Shown piece by piece: positions 8,346 to 15,540 of a DNA stretch of 40,756 nucleotides. The stretch spans positions 1 to 40,756 of the forward strand of contig NZ_CALUMA010000088.1 of assembly GCF_944321625.1 (NCBI RefSeq). Reading direction: 5' to 3'. Both the position numbers and the translations under genes were made by a program. The notes beneath the pieces are model-generated. The model was not told the origin of the DNA and did not search any database. It was given only the letters and a program-made list of their open reading frames with translations. The first letter of the stretch is position 1; every line of letters starts with the position of its first letter. The DNA comes from an uncultured Slackia sp. (GTDB taxonomy: Bacteria > Actinomycetota > Coriobacteriia > Coriobacteriales > Eggerthellaceae).

Positions 8346-10592
8346 GTGGCCAAGAAGAAGAAAACCGAACCGAAGAAGAAGCACGTAGACAACCCGAACG
8401 TGATCGGCCTGCACTCCGAGGTGGTGGAGCAGCCCATCACCGAAACGCTCGAGTCGAACTACATGCCGTATGCGATGAGCACCAACGTCTCGCGCGCGTT
8501 CCCCGAGATCGACGGATTCAAGCCGTCGCACCGCAAGCTGCTCTACACCATGTACAAGATGGGCCTGCTCAACGGCGCGCGCCAGAAGAGCGCGAACATC
8601 GTCGGCCAGACGATGAAGCTCAACCCGCACGGCGATTCCGCCATCTACGAGACCATGGTGCGCCTGGCCACGGGCAACGAGGCGCTGCTCATGCCGTTCG
8701 TGGAATCGAAGGGCAACTTCGGCAAATACTATTCCGGCGACCTGAGCTACGCAGCCTCGCGTTACACCGAGGCCAAACTCTCGCCCATTTGCGCCGAGAT
8801 TTTCAAGGATATCGACAAGGACCCGGTCGACTTCATGGACAGCTACGACGGCACCATGAAGGAGCCGCGCCTGCTGCCCACTACGTTCCCCAATATCCTG
8901 GTGTCGGCGAACAAGGGCATCGGCGTGGCCATGGCGTCGGACATCTGCGGCTTCAACCTCAACGAGGTGTGCGAGGCCACGATGCATTTCCTCGACGACC
9001 CCGAATGCGATCTGCATGAATACATGCCTGCGCCCGACTTCTCCACGGGTGGCGAGATCATCTATCGCCGCGAGGAGATGGACCGCATCTACGAAACGGG
9101 CACTGGCAGCTTCCAGATTCGCTCGCGCTGGCGCTACCTGCCTGACGAGCGCATCATCGAGGTGTATGAGATTCCCTACACCACGAAGACCGACATCATC
9201 ATCGACCGCATCGTGAAGCTTTCCAAAGAGAAAAAGCTGCCCGAAATCGCCGATATCCGTGATGAGACCGACCTTTCCGGTCTGCGCATCGCCATCGACG
9301 TGAAGAGGGGCACCGATCCTGAGCAGCTTATGGCGAAGCTGTTCCGCAGCACCACGCTGCAGGATTCGTTCTCGTGTAACTTCAATGTGCTCGTTGATGG
9401 CTATCCGCGCGTGATGGGCGTGCGCCAGATTCTGCACGAGTGGGTCAACTGGCGCGTGGATTCGACGCGCCGTCGCATTAACTTCGACCTGGGCAAGAAG
9501 ACCGACAGGCTGCACCTGCTTCACGGTCTTGAGGCGATCCTGCTTGACATCGACAAGGCAATCGAGATCATCCGAAACACCAAACTCGAGGTGGAGGTTG
9601 TGCCCAACCTCATGAAGGGCTTCGACATCGACGAGGTGCAGGCCGAATTCGTTGCCGAGATCAAGCTGCGCAACATCAACGAGGAATACATCCTGAACCG
9701 CACGAAGGATATCGCCAAGCTCGAGGCCGACATCGCCGAGCTCAAGGATACGTTGGGCAGCGAGAAAAAGATCAAGAAGGTCATTCGCGACGAGCTTGCC
9801 GCAGTGAACAAGAAGTACGTCACGCCGCGCAAGACCGGCCTGGTTTCGCCGAGCGAGGTCGTTGAGGTGAACCTTGAGCCCGAGGTCGAAGAGTACCCCG
9901 TGACCATCATGGTGTCGCGCGAAGGCTACTTGAAGAAGCTGACCGATCGCGTGCTGCGTGCGGCCACGTCGCTGAAATACAAAGATGGCGACGAGCCGTT
10001 CATCGAGTTCGCGTCCTCGAACACGCATGAGCTGCTCGTGTTCACGAACCAATGCCAGGTATATAAGTGCAAGGTGGCGCAGTTCGAGGATACCAAGTCG
10101 GCCCAGCTGGGATCGTTCTTGGCCACCGATTTGGAGATGGCGCCCGACGAGAGCGTAATTTGGGTCATCGACCCGGAGGACTACAAGGCCGACGTGCTGT
10201 TCGTGTTCGAGAACGGTCGCGTCGCGCGCGTCGCGCTGTCGGGCTACGCCACGAAGACCAACCGCAAGAAGCTGAAGAACGCGATTTACGGCGGCAGCAA
10301 GCTCCTGTTTGCCACCGTGCTCAAAGAGGACCGCGACGTGGCCCTCGTATCGAGCGACTATCGCCTGATCAACTTCAACACGTCGCTTCTGAGGACGAAA
10401 ACGACCAACAACACCCAGGGCGTGCAGGCGCTTACCGCCAAAAACGGCCGTATAGTGACCATGGTCGGCAAAGCAGAAGAATTCATCGGCGGCACAGCGC
10501 AGGTCGAAAAATTCCGCGCCGAAAAGCTCCCATCATCCGGCGCCCCCATGAAAGAAACCGACATGAAGAGCCTGTTTGACTTGGAAGACTAG
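8346..10592 (+). CDS. Type IIA topoisomerase A subunit (ParC/GyrA-like, divergent)
   Basis: The DNA cleavage/rejoining subunit, 748 residues, partner of the preceding gene. The catalytic tyrosine is Y140 in AASRYTEAKL, and the upstream loop NPHGDSAIYETM corresponds to the quinolone-resistance region. A coiled coil (about residues 440-480, rich in Glu/Lys) precedes the C-terminal part, where beta-pinwheel-like blades can be guessed (EGYLKKL, TNQCQVYKC, ENGRVARV). The basic N-terminus is lysine-rich. The start is GTG at 8346, preceded by AAGGACG. The stop abuts repeat copy B. Family is secure; the subtype (ParC versus a third type IIA lineage) is inferred from the divergent partner. Confidence 0.9.
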   Translation: MAKKKKTEPKKKHVDNPNVIGLHSEVVEQPITETLESNYMPYAMSTNVSRAFPEIDGFKPSHRKLLYTMYKMGLLNGARQKSANIVGQTMKLNPHGDSAIYETMVRLATGNEALLMPFVESKGNFGKYYSGDLSYAASRYTEAKLSPICAEIFKDIDKDPVDFMDSYDGTMKEPRLLPTTFPNILVSANKGIGVAMASDICGFNLNEVCEATMHFLDDPECDLHEYMPAPDFSTGGEIIYRREEMDRIYETGTGSFQIRSRWRYLPDERIIEVYEIPYTTKTDIIIDRIVKLSKEKKLPEIADIRDETDLSGLRIAIDVKRGTDPEQLMAKLFRSTTLQDSFSCNFNVLVDGYPRVMGVRQILHEWVNWRVDSTRRRINFDLGKKTDRLHLLHGLEAILLDIDKAIEIIRNTKLEVEVVPNLMKGFDIDEVQAEFVAEIKLRNINEEYILNRTKDIAKLEADIAELKDTLGSEKKIKKVIRDELAAVNKKYVTPRKTGLVSPSEVVEVNLEPEVEEYPVTIMVSREGYLKKLTDRVLRAATSLKYKDGDEPFIEFASSNTHELLVFTNQCQVYKCKVAQFEDTKSAQLGSFLATDLEMAPDESVIWVIDPEDYKADVLFVFENGRVARVALSGYATKTNRKKLKNAIYGGSKLLFATVLKEDRDVALVSSDYRLINFNTSLLRTKTTNNTQGVQALTAKNGRIVTMVGKAEEFIGGTAQVEKFRAEKLPSSGAPMKETDMKSLFDLED

Positions 10593-10879
10593 GAAGCTCG
10601 CGGCCGAGCGAAAGCGATGGCCGCCCGCGCGAAGCGCGGACCGAGAGAAAATGAGGCACTTGGTGGTGTCTCTTGCTCAACCCTAGCAGCGAACTGCGGG
10701 CAAGCGAAAGCGATGCCCACCCCGGTGGGCGATGAAGCGCCGATTGGCCGGTTTCCCATGCGGACTGGGGCAGTAAACACGCCAGTGGCGTGTTTAGTCC
10801 CTGACTTCTGCGCGCGAGAGCGCGCCGGGGTTCCAAAGGGGGAAGAGGAGAGGAAACATCCTCTCCTCTTCCCCCTTTG
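10593..10879 (-). repeat. ~290-bp interspersed repeat, copy B (inverted)
   Basis: Reverse-complement homologue of 5719-6012, filling the whole gap between the parC-like stop and the GNAT stop. Read on the minus strand it has the same order: hairpin (perfect 21-bp arms 10834-10854 and 10859-10879, loop AACA), the GCGCTCTCGCGCGC block, the 23-bp palindrome (10774-10796), and the CATCGCTTTCGCT-type repeats. The hairpin arms differ in sequence from copy A (GAAGAGGAGAGG against GAAGGGGAAGGG) but remain complementary to each other. As in copy A, the hairpin sits just after the stop codon of a gene pointing into it. Confidence 0.8.
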
Positions 10880-10886
10880 ACCAGTT

Positions 10887-11438
10887 CTAAGCCTTCTTCT
10901 CCATGATGTAATCATCCATAATAAACCCTTCGCCAATGTCGGTCTCAACGGAGTCAATCACCTCAAATCCCTTGGCGAAATAAGCACGTGTGCCCAGCTC
11001 GTTGTGCTTGTTCACAGTCAGATACATTGCGCGCAGTTCCTCGTCGCGGCAAAGTGCGTCGTAGTGCTCGATGGTGCGGGAGCAATAGCCGTGTCCGCGG
11101 GCGCCGGCAAGCAGGTAGATTTTGGAAATGAAGAAACGGTTCGTCTCGGGCTCGGTGTGGCCGCCCGTGTATCCCGCGATGCCGCGTGCGAACCACGGCG
11201 CGCAGGCCTCGTCGGCGCCTTCGGCGGTCAGTTCGTCATCCACCACGAACCAGTAGCGGTAGTCGTGCTCGGCCATATCGCGTTTGATGGCTTCGAGCGA
11301 CTGAAAGTTCTCAATCATGTATTCGGTCTGAGCCTCGCCGATGAGCGCCGGCCAATACTCGCGCCAGATTTGCCCGGCAAGCTTCGCCAGATCTTCGACC
11401 TCTTCCGGCGTGGTCACCTGATGAAACGTCACTGCCAT
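10887..11438 (-). CDS. GNAT-family N-acetyltransferase
   Basis: A 183-residue single-domain GNAT protein that would transfer an acetyl group from acetyl-CoA to an unknown amine. The beta4/motif A region reads FFISKIYLLAGARGHGYCSRTI, where the R/Q-x-x-G-x-G/A pyrophosphate-binding loop appears as ARGHGY. The C-terminal half has the usual LTVNKHNELGTRAYFAKGFEV arrangement. The start (11438) has a strong AAGGAGG site. Its nearest relatives by eye are small GNATs of anaerobes; the substrate cannot be inferred. It is transcribed towards the parC-like gene and ends in the hairpin of repeat copy B. Confidence 0.85.
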   Translation of the reverse strand: MAVTFHQVTTPEEVEDLAKLAGQIWREYWPALIGEAQTEYMIENFQSLEAIKRDMAEHDYRYWFVVDDELTAEGADEACAPWFARGIAGYTGGHTEPETNRFFISKIYLLAGARGHGYCSRTIEHYDALCRDEELRAMYLTVNKHNELGTRAYFAKGFEVIDSVETDIGEGFIMDDYIMEKKA

Positions 11439-11481
11439 AGCGCCTCCTTAACTCTCAATAAGGCTATGGTAAAGCCAAAAG

Positions 11482-11518
11482 TCTCTCAAATCCGGAATGG
11501 CATTCCGGATTTGAGAGA
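11482..11518 (-). terminator. Terminator of the HipA-like gene
   Basis: Perfect 17-bp arms (11482-11498 and 11502-11518) with loop GGC. On the minus strand they are followed by CTTTTGGCTTT. It lies 13 bp after the stop of the gene at 11532 and upstream of the GNAT gene. Confidence 0.8.
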
Positions 11519-11531
11519 AAATCGAGCCGAT

Positions 11532-12617
11532 TTACGCCAGAATCGCGTCGATCATGCGGTTTTTCAGGCGGTTGACTGCTTCAAGCTTCCAGGCAGGGTA
11601 ATCCATGCCTGGGTCGGCGTATTCGAAATCTTTGAGCGTGAGCAACTTGGTGCGGATGGCGGGCGTTATCAGCTCGCGCGCAATGGCCACGAAATCCGTA
11701 CCGATCTTGGGTCCGATTATACTCACGTAGGTGTCGAAATCATCCATTTCCATCATCATGGGCAGGCACGCCATGTTGTGGTCGAACAGCGGAGCCATGT
11801 GCAGCACGCGGCCGGTCGCGTTGTCCACGAGGAACCCGTAATTGCCCGCATGACGGTCCACGTTCGCCATCACGGCATCCATGACAATCATCTCGCGGAA
11901 GCGCTCCTCGGAATCATGCTGCTGGCAGAAATCGAGCATTGCGCGGACACCAAAGGGCTTGTCAAAGAATCGGTGAGCCGACACGAAGCCTATATCTTCT
12001 GATGTGAACAAGGGGCATTTGCTTGCCAGCTTCCCATGGAATCGCACGATGCTATAGGGCACGTGATCGATGTGCGCTGCAGAAAGTAGCTGAGCTGCCA
12101 AGACCTCCGAATATGGCTCGAATCCCGTGTTCGCGTAGCCTGTCGAGCCTCGTTTAAGAAGCGAAATCTGGCCGTTCTCTCTGATCCAGCACTTAGCGAA
12201 TGACCCCGATGTGGCGAACTCCGGCGAGGTGGGGGATGCGGCGCGGCCGTACATGCCGGTGCCGTCGAAAGCGATGCGCGCGATTACGTCATCGAATGGG
12301 TTGCGATAGAGCGAGACGTCTTCCCAGTTCAGCTCTTCGTCGGCGCGTTTCATCCAGAAGGTGTCGGTGAGCGAAAGGCAGCGCGCCATGCCTATGAAGT
12401 CATGGCGCGTAGTGAGTCCCAGTTCACGCATGAGCTTTTCGATGGACACGCGATGCTTCGCTATTTGGCGTCCGTCAATCCAATCATTGATATCTATAAA
12501 TCCATGGGGAAGATAAGGGTCAAATCGGTTTACTTCTTCGTAATAGTACTCATCGATGTCTTTATGCTCTTCGTACGTTGCGACGATGACCTCCTTGTTC
12601 ATCAGCTGATACAGCAT
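11532..12617 (-). CDS. HipA-like kinase-fold protein, no HipB partner seen
   Basis: A 361-residue protein with the C-terminal signatures of the HipA kinase fold. NVDRHAGNYGF fits the catalytic loop (Asp, Arg, His, Asn), and PLFDHN sits where HipA has its metal-binding Asp. A preceding SLLKRGSTG could supply a Lys of the nucleotide site. The N-terminal third is not recognised. HipA toxins phosphorylate glutamyl-tRNA synthetase or other targets and normally pair with a HipB repressor; no such gene is adjacent. The start at 12617 is chosen for AAAGGAGG six bases upstream rather than a longer frame to 12671. An inverted repeat overlaps its predicted -10. Whether it acts as a toxin is unproven. 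Confidence 0.75.
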   Translation of the reverse strand: MLYQLMNKEVIVATYEEHKDIDEYYYEEVNRFDPYLPHGFIDINDWIDGRQIAKHRVSIEKLMRELGLTTRHDFIGMARCLSLTDTFWMKRADEELNWEDVSLYRNPFDDVIARIAFDGTGMYGRAASPTSPEFATSGSFAKCWIRENGQISLLKRGSTGYANTGFEPYSEVLAAQLLSAAHIDHVPYSIVRFHGKLASKCPLFTSEDIGFVSAHRFFDKPFGVRAMLDFCQQHDSEERFREMIVMDAVMANVDRHAGNYGFLVDNATGRVLHMAPLFDHNMACLPMMMEMDDFDTYVSIIGPKIGTDFVAIARELITPAIRTKLLTLKDFEYADPGMDYPAWKLEAVNRLKNRMIDAILA

Positions 12618-12650
12618 GGCACACCTCCTTTCGTGGGTCGTTTTGCTGCT

Positions 12651-12682
12651 GACCCGCATTATACGCGACAATTATGCGGGTC
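12651..12682 (-). promoter_or_regulatory. Promoter and inverted-repeat operator of the HipA-like gene
   Basis: GACCCGCAT (12651-12659) and ATGCGGGTC (12674-12682) form a perfect 9-bp inverted repeat. A minus-strand TATAAT (12658-12663) lies in its left arm, 41 bp from the start codon. No good -35 is seen. The position suggests binding of a repressor. Confidence 0.5.
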
Positions 12683-12756
12683 CCGTTCTTTCGCTGGGCC
12701 GTGATGAACGCTGCGTGAAGAATAGGTGCAGGCGGTGCGGGGAGTTTTGCCTGAAC

Positions 12757-12785
12757 TTGACGAAACCGCGGGCGCGCCATACCCT
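12757..12785 (+). promoter_or_regulatory. PerR promoter giving a leaderless mRNA
   Basis: TTGACG (12757-12762), 17-bp spacer, TACCCT (12780-12785). The expected transcription start falls 6-9 bases later, at or next to the ATG at 12794. No ribosome binding site precedes that ATG, so the message is probably leaderless. Confidence 0.6.
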
Positions 12786-12808
12786 TATCAGTAATGGTTA
12801 CTAATAAG
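12784..12808 (+). promoter_or_regulatory. PerR/Fur-type operator over the perR start codon
   Basis: CTTATCAGTAA (12784-12794) and TTACTAATAAG (12798-12808) form an inverted repeat with 10 of 11 pairs around TGG. Its AT-rich form resembles PerR/Fur-family boxes. It overlaps the -10 and the start codon of the Fur-family gene, as expected for autoregulation. Confidence 0.6.
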
Positions 12809-13189
12809 CGAAATACCGTTCAACGAAGCCTCGTCCTGGACGCGGTGCGCTCCATGCGCAATCATCCCACGTCGGCCGAGGTGTATGAGCGGGTGCGCGA
12901 GAAGCACCCGTCGATTTCGCGTGCCACGGTGTACCGCAATCTGGCGGTGCTTGCCGAGGGCGGCGACATCGTGCGCGTGAAGGTACCGAGCGGCGCCGAT
13001 CATTATGATTTCCGCGAAGACGCTCACTTCCATGCCGTGTGCCGCGAGTGCGGCGCCGTGTGCGACGTTGACGTGCAGCCGGGCGTGGACGCATTCGCAC
13101 ACCTGGATGCCCACGGTTTTCAGGTGGAGGAATGCTCCGTGGTGTTCTCGGGCCTGTGCCCCGCATGCGCAGCGAAAGCCGCGGAATAA
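12794..13189 (+). CDS. perR: Fur-family peroxide-type regulator (PerR-like)
   Basis: A 131-residue Fur-superfamily repressor. The DNA-binding domain has the ISRATVYRNLAVLAEGG helix (residues 41-57). The residues that form the Fe/Mn regulatory site of B. subtilis PerR are all present: H24, D72, H78, H80 and D91. The structural Zn site is made by C83/C86 and C122/C125. In PerR, iron-catalysed oxidation of two of these His residues releases the repressor from DNA. The gene starts at the predicted transcription start and carries its own operator. No peroxide-defence gene is adjacent, so its targets must lie elsewhere. PerR is favoured over Fur or Zur by the Asp at position 91. Confidence 0.85.
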   Translation: MVTNKRNTVQRSLVLDAVRSMRNHPTSAEVYERVREKHPSISRATVYRNLAVLAEGGDIVRVKVPSGADHYDFREDAHFHAVCRECGAVCDVDVQPGVDAFAHLDAHGFQVEECSVVFSGLCPACAAKAAE

Positions 13190-13228
13190 GCGCTGGTAGG
13201 CGGCTCATCTCCCTGGCGTGCGCTCTTC

Positions 13229-13993
13229 CTAGCGCGTCTCGTGTGCGATGGCACGCACCACGGCGTCGGTGGCGGCACCGGTCTTATCCGCATCTTCGAT
13301 ACGCATGACAATGGAGCCGCGGAATCCGTACTCAGTGATTTCAGAGAAAAACACAGCGGGCTCTTGCGTAACGGGCGATACTTCCTCGGCGGCAATTTGA
13401 GCCGTTTTCTTCAGCGCCTCGGCGATTTCGTCCATCGAGCGGTCGCTGTTGGTGACGGCGAACGGCACCTTGAGCTGCGTGGCGGGCGGCAGCTTCACCA
13501 GCGCGGTTTTGGAAATCACGGAATTGGGGATAATCACCGTCTCGCCCAGCTTCGTGCGGATGGTGGTGTGACGCCAGGTGACGTCCTGCACCACGCCCAC
13601 GTCGCCGCCCACGTCGATGTTGTCGCCCGGCTGCACGATTTTCATGAACGTCATCTGGATGCCGCCGATTAGATTGGACAGCGTGTCTTGGAAGCCCAGC
13701 GATATGGCGATACCTCCAACGCCCAAAGCTGTGACCAGCGCGTTCGGATTGATGCCAAAGCAGGAGTCCAAAACGATGGATCCGCCCACGATCCAGATGA
13801 CCGCACGCACGATGTTGATGATGATGCTGGAGGAGGGCAAGGGATTGTTGTCCCAGTCGAGGAACGTCTTTAGGCCCTTCTTGGCCAGGTGCGATACGAA
13901 TGCGGTGACGGCGATGATGACGGCGGCCCAGAAAATGTCGCGCACCCATTCCTGGGAAAGCACGGTTTTTATTTGCTCGAAAATGGCTTCCAT
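13229..13993 (-). CDS. mscS: MscS-family mechanosensitive channel
   Basis: A 254-residue small-conductance mechanosensitive channel that opens on hypo-osmotic shock. Three N-terminal membrane segments are visible: about residues 15-35, 55-75 and 80-110. The third is the pore helix with ALGVGGIAISLGFQDTLSN. The beta domain follows, with GDNIDVGGDVGVVQDVTWR and the TVIIPNSVI motif, then the alpha/beta domain. Length fits the compact MscS class. The start at 13993 (GGAAGG site) is preferred over a frame extended to 14077, because the extra residues are polar and not conserved. It is convergent with perR and transcribed alone. Confidence 0.93.
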   Translation of the reverse strand: MEAIFEQIKTVLSQEWVRDIFWAAVIIAVTAFVSHLAKKGLKTFLDWDNNPLPSSSIIINIVRAVIWIVGGSIVLDSCFGINPNALVTALGVGGIAISLGFQDTLSNLIGGIQMTFMKIVQPGDNIDVGGDVGVVQDVTWRHTTIRTKLGETVIIPNSVISKTALVKLPPATQLKVPFAVTNSDRSMDEIAEALKKTAQIAAEEVSPVTQEPAVFFSEITEYGFRGSIVMRIEDADKTGAATDAVVRAIAHETR

Positions 13994-14155
13994 GCGTTTG
14001 CCTTCCGCTTGCGTTCTGCCGCATTGTGTTTCGCGGCATTCAGAGGTGTTCCGATTGTTCAGGTCGAAGCTTATCACGACTGCCGTTGACGCATGGTATT
14101 CTTGCGTGCAATCGGCAGATTGAATGCTGAAGGCGTACGTGCGGAAAGGGGGCTC

Positions 14156-14638
14156 ATGGAAGATTGCACAGTCGATAGCGTCACTAAGCCGGCCGTTGCG
14201 GTGAGCGCGTGCCTCTTGGGCGAGCGATGCACCTGGCGAGGCGGCGATAACGCGTTGCCTGCGGAAACGCTTGCGCGACTGCGCGAGGCGTGCGCCATCG
14301 TTCCCGTGTGCCCCGAGGTTCAGGGCGGGCTTCTCACGCCAAGACAGCCTTCCGAAATAATGGGAGGGCGCGTGGTGTCGAAGGCGGGCGAAGACGTGAC
14401 AGCCCAGTTTGAGGCGGGCGCCGCCGTGGCGCTCGTCGAGGCGCAGGCGGCGGGATGCCGGTTCGCACTCCTTAAAGAGAAAAGCCCCTCTTGCGGGTTC
14501 GGACGCATCTATGACGGCACGTTCTCCGGCGTGCTGGTGCAGGGCAATGGCGTGGCAGCGCGGCTCTTCGCCGATGCGGGCATCGAGGTCTTCGGTGAGT
14601 CGCGCGTGGGCGAGTTGCTCGAGCGCAGAGGCGAATAG
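14156..14638 (+). CDS. DUF523 protein, TudS-like iron-sulfur desulfidase candidate
   Basis: A 160-residue DUF523 protein. Family signatures are SACLLGERCTWRGGDN, CPEVQGGLLTPRQPSEI and KSPSCGFG. C19, C52 and C113 are placed as the three cluster-binding cysteines of the thiouracil desulfurase TudS, a characterised member that carries a [4Fe-4S] cluster and removes sulfur from thiolated bases. That activity is a family-level inference, since many DUF523 proteins are untested. The start at 14156 has an AAAGGGGG site. It is divergent from mscS and monocistronic. Confidence 0.85.
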   Translation: MEDCTVDSVTKPAVAVSACLLGERCTWRGGDNALPAETLARLREACAIVPVCPEVQGGLLTPRQPSEIMGGRVVSKAGEDVTAQFEAGAAVALVEAQAAGCRFALLKEKSPSCGFGRIYDGTFSGVLVQGNGVAARLFADAGIEVFGESRVGELLERRGE

Positions 14639-14655
14639 CGACTTTCCGCCGTTTG

Positions 14656-14692
14656 TCTCTCAGCTTTCTCTCAGGTTTCTTCTCCATTATAT
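14656..14692 (+). promoter_or_regulatory. 11-bp direct repeats and -10: OmpR/PhoB-type box
   Basis: TCTCTCAGCTT (14656-14666) and TCTCTCAGGTT (14667-14677) are adjacent 11-bp direct repeats, with a weaker third (14678-14688) running into TTATAT. Direct repeats of 11 bp placed instead of a -35 are the usual binding mode of OmpR/PhoB-type regulators, and one is encoded at 15541. The site would drive the acidic-repeat gene at 14764. A small hairpin (CCCGG-AAGG-CCGGG, 14723-14736) lies in the leader. Confidence 0.5.
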
Positions 14693-14763
14693 GCAGCGTA
14701 GTCAGGAAGGCTCGAACGGGAGCCCGGAAGGCCGGGACCGATGCAGATGGGAGATGAACCACC

Positions 14764-15357
14764 ATGTTGAAGACCGCTAACCTCAAGACCAAAATCGCCC
14801 TGGTAGCAGGTGCTGTGATCGTGTGCGTGACGGTATGCACAGGATATGCCGTGGCGGACGGTATGCGCCAGGCCGAGATCCAGAAGCAGGAAGAGGCCAA
14901 GATTCAGCAAGAGCAGCTTGCGGCGCAGGAAGAGGCCGAGAAGCAGGCCCAGGAAGAAGCCGAGGCAAAGAAGGCCGCTGAACAGGCCGAGGCCGAAAAG
15001 AAGGCAGCGCAAGCGAGCGAAAAGGACGACGACGCCGATGATCGTGGCTCCGCTAAGGCGTCCTCCGCTCCCGCTAAGAGCGCCCCAGCTCCGGCAGCTG
15101 CGACGGCGTACAACGATTCTGCCTACGGCGACTCTCCTTACGATGACCGCGACGACGGAGTGAGCGACTACGGCAAGGGAAGCGACTCGCCTTATGACGA
15201 TCGCGACGATGCCAATTCGCCCTACGACGCTCGCGATGATGCCGCCTCGCCCTACGACGATCGCGACGACGACGGCGATTCCGCTTATGACGACGGCGAC
15301 TCCGCCTACGACGATGACGATGACGACGACGATGGCGATTCTCGCTACGACGACTAA
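14764..15357 (+). CDS. Membrane-anchored coiled-coil protein with acidic Asp/Tyr repeats
   Basis: A 197-residue protein that I do not recognise. One hydrophobic segment (residues about 10-31) is a signal or membrane anchor. A Gln/Glu/Lys/Ala coiled coil follows (about 33-85), then a short Ala/Pro linker, then a strongly acidic tail (about 118-197). The tail is built of imperfect repeats of the type SPYDDRDD and DSAYDD, ending in a poly-Asp run. The tail would face outside the cell and could bind divalent cations; this is inferred from composition only. It lies directly upstream of a response regulator and sensor kinase, and the kinase's outer loop contains a similar D/G/S/Y tract. A putative OmpR-type box precedes it, so it is probably both a target and a partner of that system. 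Confidence 0.75.
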   Translation: MLKTANLKTKIALVAGAVIVCVTVCTGYAVADGMRQAEIQKQEEAKIQQEQLAAQEEAEKQAQEEAEAKKAAEQAEAEKKAAQASEKDDDADDRGSAKASSAPAKSAPAPAAATAYNDSAYGDSPYDDRDDGVSDYGKGSDSPYDDRDDANSPYDARDDAASPYDDRDDDGDSAYDDGDSAYDDDDDDDDGDSRYDD

Positions 15358-15427
15358 CGACGCCGCGCTCCAGCGAGACATTACACTGACGGCATGACTC
15401 GCAATGTAAAACTTCATCCTCGCATGA

Positions 15428-15454
15428 GGCGGGCTCGCGGAAAGCGAGTCCGCC
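15428..15454 (+). terminator. Hairpin between acidic protein and response regulator
   Basis: GGCGGGCTCGC (15428-15438), loop GGAAA, GCGAGTCCGCC (15444-15454), with one G-T pair, followed by CACTTTATAAT. It may end the upstream transcript. Confidence 0.55.
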
Positions 15455-15459
15455 CACTT

Positions 15460-15465
15460 TATAAT
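15460..15465 (+). promoter_or_regulatory. Putative -10 of the two-component operon
   Basis: A consensus TATAAT lies 75 bp before the response regulator start. The hairpin 15428-15454 occupies the place of a -35, so the promoter is either activator-dependent or weak. Confidence 0.45.
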
Positions 15466-15540
15466 GGAAGTCGACTGGCGCGAGCGTCAAGGGATTCGCG
15501 TCATGACGACACCGGCTGGATAACCCGGATGGAGGCCGCC

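Noticed and set aside
8262..10052. 596-codon minus-strand frame opposite the parC-like gene
   Set aside because: Antisense shadow of a conserved topoisomerase subunit; composition is biased and no motif is visible.
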